Shown here: piece by piece, positions 1-10,700 of the stretch
Layout of the letters: each line of letters begins with the position of its first letter
Numbering within the stretch: the first letter of the stretch is position 1
Assembly (NCBI RefSeq): GCF_001949145.1
Contig: NW_019091585.1
Coordinates: 49,045 to 113,044 of the forward strand
Source: Acanthaster planci
Lineage: Eukaryota > Echinodermata > Asteroidea > Valvatida > Acanthasteridae
Length of the DNA stretch: 64,000 nucleotides
Direction of reading: 5' to 3'
Translations under genes and position numbers: made by a program
The notes under the pieces: model-generated
Told to the model about the DNA's origin: nothing
Database searches by the model: none
What the model saw: the letters and a program-made list of their open reading frames with translations, nothing else

Positions 1-699
1 GTATGAACATGCCACGTTCTTTTGAGAATACATTGTTTCTGTGTAATCTCACTCTGCCTCATGCAGGAACGCAGTGTTCCCGCTGAGACATCATACCCAA
101 GTTGTCTCCATTCATAACAGATGTTATCTACATGTATTAGCACTTTGAAAACAAGCAAAACCTACCCACAGCTGGTGCTTACTATCAACAAAGAAGCCCT
201 TCTCCTTGATAGGATATGGACAGAGATATACAATGAGTCATTGCATTGTGACAGGCCATGGGAGTTGTCCATGGAACGCAGTGTTCCTGACTGTTCCACC
301 ACTGGACCGTTCCAATGCAACGCTCAGCATTCCACTGGTGCTAACATGCTGTGCCAATGAGAATGTGCCATGCATTCTGACTTTTGAGATGCTCCTTTAA
401 AATGCTAACCATTTGTAAGTGACCAAATAAAAATTTTTTTTTAAATTAACAAGCATATACGTGCGTGTTTTGCTTGGGCATGGATTCGCCTGAGTGCTTG
501 TAATAGTGACTGGCTTGTGATGGTGAATTGACTACAGCAAATTCAGCTCTCACTCATGAATATGAATGAGATGTAATAATAGCCAGTAGCAAACACTCAC
601 TACTGAGTTAATCATCCCTTGAAAGACTCAGCCCACAAAAAACACTCAAGGTATCTTTTTATCTCAGTAATTACAATTCCAATCATGACTCTGTTGCAG
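1..699. other. Intronic sequence upstream of the first visible PHKB exon
   Basis: I see no exon I can defend here. Short open frames exist but show no family motif and no matching splice sites. The stretch is most likely an intron of the phosphorylase kinase gene whose next exon starts at 700. Its one notable structure is an identical 15-base imperfect palindrome, GGAACGCAGTGTTCC, at 66-80 and again at 273-287. Confidence 0.5.
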
Positions 700-853
700 C
701 CTATTCACAGTCTGTCTCCACACTCTCTGAGGAAGTTACTGTGTCAGGTACTGGAGACAAACATCACCTCGGCCAGCCACTGTCGCACTTGGCTCCAGCA
801 GCGTCAGTTCAGTGGTTCCCTTAACCGTACTCCACCCCATTTCTATGACAAAG
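700..853 (+). CDS. PHKB: PHKB exon (fourth from last)
   Basis: The exon follows ctgttgcag and ends AAAG|GTGAG. It encodes a leucine-rich stretch, WLQQRQ, then SLNRTPPHFYDK, with the last base opening the Val codon completed by the next exon. The reading phase at its 5' end is inferred from the single long open frame. Confidence 0.8.
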
Positions 854-3800
854 GTGAGAAATACTGCTTCCATATGATGTTGGTCGTGGAAAATTCATAA
901 CGATTTGGTCTGTTTGACAGAGCTGTGGATAAGGGCAGATATGGAACTATAAGATACAGAACGGTATACCTGGAGTTGAGGAAATTTCCATGTGGTTATT
1001 GTGTTGAGATCAGACATGAGACCAGTCTTAAGACTTGTCACAATTTGCAGAGTAAGCAATGACAAGAGACTGTCTTCGTTGCTATTGTAGCGTAAACTAA
1101 CGGGGTTCTTGTCCCCCAAGTTTGGCAAACACCAGGAAGGGGACCCCTATACACATTATTTCCAACCCTGGGACTCTGGTTTATTCATGCAAAAACACCG
1201 TGGTTGACTCCATGACGTGGTCAGCACAGCAACAACTATATATCCAGCCATCAACACCCAACAACTTAACACACAGTATAACATTGTGTTACTTTCCTCA
1301 CCCTGGAACTTATTAGCCAAAACCCTTCCAGTGTAATAGTGGCAATTTCCGGTGTGTGTCCAGTACAAAAGAACCAGGTCAGGGCGCTCTGCTGGCAGCT
1401 AGCAACAGCATGACACGGCAACAAAGAAGCCTACATGAGTGTCTGTGGCACTATTGGTTTGCACACCTTGTGACTTAGATTCATAATGGAGGTCTTGTGT
1501 TGGCCCTGTGATGGTCTTGGAAAGGTCTTGTTATGAAAAAAAGAGGTCTCTACTACAACTCTGCCATGTATCCTCAATAGGAGCAGGAAGGTTTATCAAG
1601 TCATTTAAAAGAGGGATTTATTTACATCTCAAACGAGTGGTATACCTCCATTTTGATAAAATTGACACTACCCTCTTACATGTACCTCAAGGTAGAAACT
1701 CAGTGGCTGTGGATTGTTCTTCCAACACAAACATCATTCTCCCTTGCAGTGTGGGACATCATGGAATGCACGCCCAATGGCATCACCATAGCGGACTACT
1801 TCCTGCCCCAGCAGCCCACTTTGTCTGACATGACCCGGACTGACCTGAACTTTGCCCTCCGCATCGAGGAGATGTTCAGCCGCATTGCACACCCGGAATA
1901 CAGGCAGCTCATGGTGGAGGTGAGGAGATTGCATCGTTTATGAGACAGACTTCGGTTGGTGATATTTATATGTTACATAGTCTGTCAAAATGAGGCACAG
2001 GTAGCCCGAGCCACTTGTAAGTAAGAGGCTTTTGAAAAAATCTTGCACATTGTAAATTAATGGTAATCCTCCAAACCAGTGCCATCCAAGTGGGAAACCT
2101 ATTTTCCTGTATATGATGTAAAACTTCTCGGGATACTTTCATATTCATTCTTATGGAATCTAGTCTCAATCAGTGAGTTACATAATTTGGTATTCCAATT
2201 GCACGTGTGTCACTAAAATTGAACCTGGGTATTAGCAACTTATCACAGGTGTGCAAAATAATTCAGGCTACCAACGGGATTGATGAGAAGTTGTTCTGCA
2301 TCGAACACAGCACTTTGGATTGCGCCGTGCTGCACAGCATTGTTTATGTTCCAGTTTTTGTCAGTGGTATTCCTGTAACCAGTCTCCTTTGTTTGGCTGA
2401 GAGTCAAACTCAGCTCATCTTTACATGCACTTTGGAATACCACACCAGTATTTGTGATTAGAGTCAGCTTGCACCAGCAATTTTATAGAAAGTCTCCTTA
2501 ATATGTTTGTTAACCACTCCCTGCCGGGGATTCTGGATCCAGACACGTATGCTTTATATGCGTGGCTGGGGTCTCCGAACTCAGACAAAGGGAACAGGGC
2601 CTTGTAACAAAAGACCGTACTCGGAACAAAAGACCAGGCTGCTGGGAATCACCGACATTTTTTCACTCTCAAAAGTGGAGATAATCCAGACTTGTTTTGA
2701 AAGAGTATACCACGGTTTGGGGCATTTAGAGCGAGTGGATTACCATCGGGGACAAAAGCGCTCCACCACCACAGCGATGAGCCACACAGCACCGCTGCAT
2801 GCTAATCTGGCCCCTATTGAAAAGAGGTCAGCTGCACACTGAGCCAGGTTCGTGAACAAAAGAAAGTTATATAACACCGCACAATCTGGGCTCTTTTTAC
2901 AAGGCTGCAGGCCTGGCTGAAATACTCAGGCGTCAATAGATTTTGTCTGCCGGGCTAGAGTGGACACCAGACAGTCCTTCACGTGTTTGTAAGTGTCCAG
3001 TAAATGAAAATAGGAATTTTTAAAGAATTTTGAAAACAGAAAAAAATGATAAATATCCCGGCCCAGCATCATCAACATTGATAACTGCCCCGACAGGAAG
3101 TGGTGAATTAATGCAACCTGCAGGCATTACGCATTATTATACAAGTGATTTCTTGGAGTTGCCCTCCTTTCCTGTGCTTGTTTACCAAGCACTGATAAGT
3201 TGTAATCTTTAAAATTGCTCTTCCTCAGCTAATGACGGTGATATCCACCATCTTGAAAAGAAATCCAGAGTTGGAATTCCAGAACACTGTCAATACAGAT
3301 GCTGTAAGTCACTTCTTATTTTGCTCATTCTGAACTCGTTTTTTCCAAGATGTATGTATCCAGGATGTATTCTGAACTCATGTAACAATTTTTTGTTTGT
3401 CTGTGTGTTTCTAGCAGTCTCCTACCGAAAACATATGAAATGCCATTTTTTGAAAAACTAGTGTATGGGTTAAGTGGAACGCATCAAAGACATTTGCATT
3501 TTGAACCATGTTCTTACATGGGCATGATTCCAACCGTAGTGCAGACTTTATTCAAATATTGATTCAACCATAGCAATTGGAGGTGTGCATTTTGTTGTCC
3601 ATGAGCTAAATATCAGACTCCACTTTCAGTCATATCTAGTAGAATTTGTTCCATTGAAAGTTGTGTATTTCATGCCAAATATCATGAAAATGATAGACTC
3701 CCAAGCATTGAAAGTGTCGAGACCGTTCAACTTCGTGTTCATTTTCGATAGCTTATTAAGGAGACGCTCACTCTATTCAAGGAGCACCATGCCAGCCAGG

Positions 3801-3943
3801 GCAAGTCATGTGACATGCAGGATTTTTACAATACACCGCCTGTGGGGACTCACGGCACCATGAGTTTCTTGGCCAAGATCATCGTCAACCATCTATTGGA
3901 TGAGAGCATGGACACCTCTATGGATGACTGCACGATCAGCTGA
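700..3943 (+). CDS. PHKB: Phosphorylase b kinase regulatory subunit beta, C-terminal part (four last coding exons)
   Basis: Joining 700-853, 1750-1919, 3229-3303 and 3752-3943 gives an uninterrupted C-terminal segment of 196 residues ending at TGA. Phosphorylase kinase is the cytosolic (alpha-beta-gamma-delta)4 enzyme that activates glycogen phosphorylase; beta is a regulatory, calmodulin-responsive subunit of roughly 1,090 residues, so about 18% of it is visible. The segment contains SLNRTP..FYDKVWDI, LPQQPTLSDMT, LNFALRIEEM, PEYRQLMVE, LKRNPELEFQ and FYNTPP, an order typical of the beta rather than the alpha subunit. The last four residues, CTIS, form a CaaX prenylation box like the CLIS of mammalian beta. 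All four exons have GT donors and AG acceptors with compatible phases. AATAAA signals follow at 4103 and 4483. The upstream exons are outside the window. Confidence 0.9.
1750..1919 (+). CDS. PHKB: PHKB exon (third from last)
   Basis: Acceptor cccttgcag, donor GAG|GTGAGG. It encodes VWDIMECTPNGI, LPQQPTLSDMTRTDLNFAL and PEYRQLMVE, the most recognisable phosphorylase kinase beta stretch in the window. Confidence 0.92.
3229..3303 (+). CDS. PHKB: PHKB exon (second from last)
   Basis: Acceptor ttcctcag, donor GCT|GTAAGTC. The 75-base, phase-0 exon encodes LMTVISTILKRNPELEFQ; the RNPELEFQ core is characteristic of the beta subunit. Confidence 0.9.
3752..3943 (+). CDS. PHKB: PHKB last exon with CaaX tail
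   Basis: Acceptor ttttcgatag, stop TGA at 3941-3943. The exon encodes 63 residues including DMQDFYNTPPVGTHGTMSFL and ends DDCTIS. The terminal CTIS fits a CaaX box, and by the usual rule a final Ser favours farnesylation. Confidence 0.9.
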   Translation, partial: LIKETLTLFKEHHASQGKSCDMQDFYNTPPVGTHGTMSFLAKIIVNHLLDESMDTSMDDCTIS

Positions 3944-4102
3944 GGCAAGATTTAGTCAATCAAGGTGGATCTTTGGTGCGAGTGAGGGGGACATCACCAC
4001 TGGAGGCTCACCAGCTTCAGCCAGAATGAGAGAATTTGTGACGTGTACATAGTAATCAGTTATAAAGCATCAAAGCCCTTTAATACATGGCATTGTCTGG
4101 TG

Positions 4103-4108
4103 AATAAA
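4103..4108 (+). promoter_or_regulatory. Candidate PHKB polyadenylation signal
   Basis: AATAAA lies 160 bases after the PHKB stop codon. Further AATAAA copies at 4483-4488 and 4519-4524 could serve as distal sites. Confidence 0.45.
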
Positions 4109-4529
4109 TAGGGCATGTGGGTGGTAATATTGATTAAGTCAATGATGCATTTAATGTAAAAAAAAAAAAAACCAATCAATAAGGTGGATTCCTTTCCTTG
4201 CCATGGTGACATGTCGAAAAAATGAATCTGGTGCTTGTCCCAAATTTAGATGTTTGGGTTTCATTGTCCAACTGTTTTTGTCTTTGTAAAAGCAACTCAC
4301 CGTACTCTTTGCCCCTTGGAGAAGGTCATTTTATGTGCAGATTAAGAAGAGGTGGTACTCTCAACAAAAAACAATAATGCATGATAAATGGAGTCACTAC
4401 AGAACTGTATACATTGTGTAGACTGGTCTGGAGCCCTTTGCCTTGGTGCTTGATTGTAGGAATGTTTGAGCAGTTTGGGTGCAATAAAGCTAACTCTTTA
4501 GAGAATTAAAACTGTTGGAAATAAAATTT

Positions 4530-7170
4530 CATTTATCCTGAATTCTGAGGTTATTGGGCTGGAAACCTACTGGGTGCTTATAAAATGATTTCTATGTTCA
4601 GCCTTCAAGTTGAAGACAAATTCGGTGTGCTTAAGAAATTTTCAAGGGGCAAAAAGGTGACCGTTTCCACCATCCTCACAATCACACAAAATCTTTCAGA
4701 ACGCAGTGAATTTCAGAAAATTGTGGAAATTCAATCAGGTTAGTAATTTTTCAGAAAAGTTATCGTGCTTTCTTAAGGAGTGTCCGCAGTTTTCAGAAAC
4801 ATATGAGGATCAAAGTGTTTTTCTACGTGAAGAGCAAGAGAAGATGTTGCAGGAGCTTTGCTAGGATATGGACAAAAAGAGATGTGTTTGTCTCAGTGCC
4901 TTTGGGAGTTGAGACAATGGTGTATTTGGTCTAACAGGAAGTATTTCTTTCATTGGAATATGAATTAGATGTTGATAGTATACAGTGTGTGTGAAATGTA
5001 TGATTTAAATGTATGATAGAAATAATGTATATTTATAACAAATGCTGATTGTTAAAGTTTCATATATTTAAGTTAGTAGCATCTATAGCAATACATGTGT
5101 CATTACATAGATAATTATTCTGATGTCCCTTTAACTGTCAACATACCAGCCTTGCAAACCAACCATGTCAGTCACAAGCAAAATGACAAGAACCACAGGT
5201 TGTCACTTTTCATTAGGCAGGATGATTTGTGATTGGCTCATGTTTGACTAGTTTACCGTCAGAGTTCTCTCTACTTTAGTAAAACCCAAATTCAATGTGA
5301 TCAGTACAACAGGCAGTGTTTCCATTGTACCCAATGCTGATTCTCACTAGTCATTCACGGACAAGTTATTCCCATCTCAAGTGGGCTCACAAGCTGTTCA
5401 TCCATAGGAATATTTATTTCGACATGTTCATCCAGCAGGGCATTTAGCATGTGACAGTTAAGAAGATAAAGAAGACATGTTCAGTTTTAGAGGTGGGAGA
5501 AAAAGCCCAATAGATATTCTGGGGGAACCCACAGAGTCAGACAGGGACTGAAAACCCATTCCATATGCAGACCTAGGTGTGATTCGAACCCGGGCCACAA
5601 ATGTGGAAGGCGAAAAAAGAGCCCCTGCAATCACATGACTCCCTCAAATGAACTGTGGCAAAGACACTCCTCTGTCATTGTTCGTAGCCTGTATGCTTAT
5701 GACCAGACTCTCGAATTGCCTTGTAATTTACTTTTGGCTGGAGTATTGATGAAGGCTTCAGCGACAACACCGACAGTGGTATAGGTCTTGCATGGCAGAA
5801 AGTGTCCATTGTATAACAGTGACGTGCACGGGTGAATCAAGGTGGCATCCAAAAATTTTAAAAGGAGAGAGAGGAAAAAGTGATTTTGAAGGGTCGATTT
5901 TTATCTGCTTTCGTTTCAAAAGCATCTAAAAAGTCCGACAATGTCATCTCACCCCCTAGATAGGCCATAAAAGGTTACATGACAAAATTTCCAAATTTTT
6001 GGTCCCCCAAAATAAGCCCCCCCCATGCCCTAGATTATGTACAAGCTATGGAATGTTGTACTCATGTATCTCCATATGGAGCCTTATTGTAAAAATGAGC
6101 ATTGAATTCGGTGTACTATGTTTTGCGAAGTGCAGCCAGAAAGAACACCTTGACAGCATTCAAGTAGTGGTATTTATGAATAATGGCTCCCTCTTCGGCG
6201 AACAGCGAAACCAAAGTTTGGAAAATTAACAACTAAAAATGTTTAATGAAACCATTGGTGTGATTTTTGTGAGTTTATTCCTGTGTTTGAAAGCTTATGT
6301 CCACTCGACCTTTGTGCCCCTATCAGAGCTGATGTGGAGCCATGGTCTTGTATACCCCTGGCCTTTATAGACCTAAAAACATAATGAAGTCACTATATAC
6401 ATGTGTGCTTTTGTGGGCATTTGATGGATCATGTCCCATGTACCTCACTGTGGCATAGGAAAGCACACATGTAAACAAGCTTGATGTCATCATGTCATAT
6501 TCCAAGGCTATTCCATGAAGCAAAGGTTAAAGACCATTATTGATGTCATGAATTTGACTCGGGGGCAGTGGGGGATGCCACTGGCATCAGATAAAGTTAG
6601 GGGCCCTTTTCCTGTTGAGTAAACCATCAGATCCAATTTAAAAGATTTTTCATCAGATTTTTTTTGGGGGGGGCTATGATGGGGTGGTGCTTTGGTAATT
6701 GGGAGAGGGGAGTGCTGCCACCCCTCGGCCCTCCCAACCGTTTTGTAGTTTTGGTATTGTACTGATCAGGTACGTTGATTTCATACTTTTGCCTTTAATT
6801 GTAAGATCCTTCTCATGATTTAGCATTAGAGTGTAACAGCAACTTGTTCATTGGGAAAGGAATATGTGAGTCTGTCAGCTTCCTTGTTTCTTCTTCTCTA
6901 GAGAGTAGGAAAGTTTAAAAATTGAAGAGATAATCATCCTGCACTTGCCACCAGCTTCTGTCATGTGTTTTCTTTTGACTTCAAAAATTACGCTTGCAGC
7001 TGATGACTTGCACAATTAAAAATAACTTGGACGGTTGCTGATTTATTTTATGTCCGAGCAAATTAACATCACGGGACTGCTTATCTTATCACTCTAATTC
7101 AAACAATTGTTACTGACTGGAATTTTGTACTCGGCGAATATGGTTTGACCACGGTTTGACGCCACGGTTG
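4530..7170. other. Intergenic region between PHKB and the first carboxypeptidase gene
   Basis: AT-rich sequence with no recognisable coding exon. It holds a SINE-like segment around 5490-5650 and a poly-T/poly-G run near 6658-6674. Part of its left end is probably PHKB 3' UTR. Confidence 0.5.
5490..5650 (-). mobile_element. tRNA-derived SINE-like fragment
   Basis: On the minus strand, GGTTCGAATCA (plus 5580-5590) matches the RNA polymerase III B box of tRNA genes. It is followed downstream by a G/T- and C-rich tail that includes GGGCTTTTTCTCCCACC, a style seen in tRNA-derived SINEs of marine invertebrates. No intact tRNA cloverleaf is visible, so a functional tRNA is unlikely. The boundaries are approximate. 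Confidence 0.4.
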
Positions 7171-7171
7171 A

Positions 7172-7229
7172 AACTGACCCATAGAGTTGGATATAATGAT
7201 GAATTATATCCAACTCTATGAACTGACCC
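7172..7229. repeat. Perfect 18-bp inverted repeat flanked by 9-bp direct repeats
   Basis: CATAGAGTTGGATATAAT at 7180-7197 and its exact reverse complement at 7203-7220 enclose the loop GATGA. AACTGACCC occurs immediately on both sides, at 7172-7180 and 7221-7229. The arrangement resembles a tiny insertion with a target-site duplication, or a templated snap-back repair product. Confidence 0.8.
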
Positions 7230-7406
7230 CACCAAGCCATTCCAAATTGTTTATTCACATGACTTGAAGTAAGTCACATGAGAAATCAGATGATGCAAGC
7301 TTGAACCTCGTTACCGATAAGCGAACAGATATACACTAGTTGGCTAATACCTTACATGGGTCGAATCAGTGCGAACGAGGTTGAATCTGTATCCAAAGTA
7401 AAACAG

Positions 7407-7412
7407 CACGTG
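7407..7412. promoter_or_regulatory. E-box (CACGTG) upstream of the first carboxypeptidase gene
   Basis: AGCACGTGAT lies about 190 bases upstream of the first ATG at 7597. Its core matches the CLEAR element bound by TFEB-type factors in promoters of lysosomal genes. A 6-base palindrome is common by chance, so this is suggestive only. Confidence 0.3.
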
Positions 7413-7596
7413 ATGATCGAAAGCATGTACTGTACATGTAGCTGGTACGTACGCAGCGGTATGCATTAAACGACGTGGACTGTAAAACAACGAGAAATTT
7501 AATTTCACCATTTCCTTGCTGTAGGAAGTTGTGAGACACAAAAGCTGTTCTCAGCGACCGTTTAGTCAAGCGTGTAGACGTTTCTCGTCTTTTTTC

Positions 7597-7778
7597 ATGC
7601 AGGTTATGAAAATGAATGGTTCGCCAGCTTTAGCCGTTCTTGTCTGCGTCTTTTGTGTGACGTCGGGCCAGCCAGCCGCCGATGAAATCACCTCTTTACC
7701 GGGTGTGAGCGGATCGCTTAGTTCCAGGCAGTATTCCGGCTACCTCAGAGCCTCAGGAACCATCAAGCTGCATTATTG
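7597..7778 (+). CDS. CTSA: Carboxypeptidase copy 1, exon 1
   Basis: This exon encodes the signal peptide and the mature N-terminus up to LHYW. It ends inside the Trp codon (TG|G) with donor GTAAAA. The start is placed at the first ATG, although 7606 and 7612 are possible. Confidence 0.85.
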
Positions 7779-10700
7779 GTAAAAAAACAGCAACTTGCTT
7801 GGAAAGAGATCCATATGCAGACAAAACTAATCTCCCCCTTAAAATGTTAGCTGAGAAATTTCTGAAGCATTTACTTAGAAAACACTTTTGTTCTTTCAGA
7901 CAAGTCTCGTAACTTTGTCGTAGGTTTGTGCACGTGCAGGTATAAAATGTTGTCAATTATATTGGTATATGGAATTCTTTCCACTTTTTGAAAGATTCGT
8001 GTATGTACATGTAGGCCAATTGACTTAGTATTGTACTAGTGCCATGCAACATGTGAAATATGAATCCTAATTAATAGCCGGAGGGAGCTACATTGTATAT
8101 CAACATAAGTTTGGGCTGATCAGACATGTCAGAATTAATTTCTTGTTCCCTGTCATGATCACTGTATCCCCCCTCCCCCACCTGGAATTTTTTTGTAGTT
8201 GATATTTTGATTTTGTATCAAAACTCTAGCATTTTATTTCAACCTTGCATGAAGTTGCAGACTACATGTACTTCGTGCTGAAAAAAAAATGGTCTCCCTA
8301 TTGCCGCATGTTGGTCATTCACGCAGGGGTGTGAGAATTCAGCTTTTTAGCTGATTTCAGCTCTTTTTTTTGTTTAGACGTTGACCCGGAATTTCACTTT
8401 TTTGTACACTACACCTGGTTTGTACAAAAGAATTTACATGTAATTTTATCAGCCTGTACAAAGTCAGCAATCTTTTCAACGGAACTACAGGTTTGTCGAA
8501 TCTGAAAGAGACCCTGAGAATGATCCCTTAGTGCTGTGGATGAATGGAGGCCCTGGATGTAGCTCATTGGACGGTTACCTGTCAGAACTCGGACCATATC
8601 AGGTACATATGTACATGTGTGTCTGTGACTGTGATGGTAATTGTGACTTTGTTCTACATGTACATGTACTTTTGGAAGAGAAGAGTTGGCTTTTCAGTGC
8701 ACTTTTTTCTGCATGATTGGTCTGACTTACATACATTACATGTACTAGCTTAAGACATCTAGTTTTCAAAAGCATGATCATCAAACTTAGAAAATTCTGT
8801 ACATTTTACATATTGGAAACCATTTTCAGCAAATTGTACTGAAATGCCAGAGTTGAAAACACCAAATTGTAGGCCTACCAGTTTTTCAAAGCCATCGAGC
8901 CCACCAGTTGCAACACTTTGGTTTCTGATATCATCATGGTGTGACATTAGCCATCTGTTGACTTTTCAATAGTTTGTCAAGTGATTTTTTTAAAACTTTG
9001 AACACACTTTGTGTTCTTGTACATAGAATCTTTTTATCTCACTTTGTTTTTTACTAGTTGTGTGGTATTTGTTATTGTGGAGACATTGCAACCGCCCTCT
9101 TTTATGGATCACTCAAGAAAGCTAACTCTATCTGGTTTTTTTTAGGTAAATGATGACGGGATGACTTTGCGAGCCAATAAATACAGCTGGAATCAGGTGG
9201 CAAACGTCATCTTCCTTGAGGCTCCAGCGGGTGTGGGCTTTTCCTATTCAGATGACAAAAATTACACCACAAACGATGATGAGGTGTGTTGAAATTTGTG
9301 TCCATACCTTGTGATGGGATTTAAAAAAATTAATAGATAGCTAGGATGAGTTACGTTGTTGTGGAGAAAATAGTTGTTCAGAATTGTTTTGGTCAAAAGA
9401 ATTACATGTAGGGCCGGATGACTGTTTATGTGTATTTTAAGCAAAAGTAATAATTGAAAATAATGAACTGCTTTATTTTCATACTGCCAAGGCCTACCAA
9501 TTTTAGTAATAGTAATGCATGTTGCAGCTTTGAGTATCTTGATTATTGTAATGTCTGAATTAGAATAGTGAATACCTGTACATGTAGCTTGGGTTTGGTT
9601 ACTTGATATCCTCTTCGGAAATCTGAAAGAATTTTCCAGAAAGAAAGCACAACTTTTTCACTGGTCATTTTTTATGATGATCAAGTCAAAATAGTCGTTT
9701 TAGCATTGAAAAGAACTTTTATGAATAAACTTGTGCATTTTAATTTAAAGAGCATTAGGGCAGGAGTGTTGTGCCTTGCAAGTTTTCCGTGGGAATGGTG
9801 CGATGGTGAGCTGTACATGTGACATTAGGTTCTTAATGATAATCATGGTTTTATACATATGGTTTACAGTGAGGAAAATGGCTACCAAGCCCCAGTAAAA
9901 TCTATTAAAGCAAACCTATGCAAATATATTCAGTGGTTTCCAAGTTGGCAACGCTTTGCATTCATACTGTAAAGAAAATCTGCGATAAGGAGGTTTGGGG
10001 TGCAAATTAAAAAAAAAAAAAAAATATGTCAGGGAACAGATGGGGACTAGCAGTTGTTTGAGCTTTTTCATCATTTTTCAATAAAATGATTCAGTTTGAG
10101 TGGGGGGGGGTGGCAACTATATGTACTGGTCATGCTGGTAGTCAATGCAAACAGTTTATTGTTTGGCCATACCATGCTACAGTCGTTTGGAAGATACTGC
10201 AGCTTTTTTCCCCCTAAAAATACATATGTATATGCAATGTTTTGGGGTACTTGAAAAGATCAATTGATAATCAAACATCTACATGTACTTTAGGTCTGAT
10301 AAAAGTGGGTAAATAAAATGATATGTGGACCCATCAAAACTAATGCTAGTAGGGGGTAATAGAGATTTTCTAGGTGATATGAAAATGATGATACTGCCAT
10401 ACACGTACATGTAGATGCATTAATTAAAAAATAATCTTGCCTGCCTTAGTTGTAAAAATCTTCATAAATTTTGTTACATTCATTTTGTTTTACATATTGC
10501 ATTCATTATTTCAAGATGGACTTTGCTTTTGGGATGTTAATTTAATAACAAGTTTTTTGCCCTTACCTGCCATACAAATTTATAAACACTGTATAGTCAG
10601 TGTTTGTCAGAGAGCTTGCAAAAAAATTCACAAGCTCACTTGGTTGGGACTCGAACCCATGACCTCCCGCTTCATAATACTAATGCAGATGTCTTAATAT

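Noticed and set aside
7180-7220. Hairpin as a microRNA precursor
   Set aside because: The arms are only 18 bases with a 5-base loop, shorter than animal microRNA precursors.
10600-10700. Possible functional tRNA gene
   Set aside because: Only a B box and a partial 3' half are present; no acceptor stem or A box can be paired.
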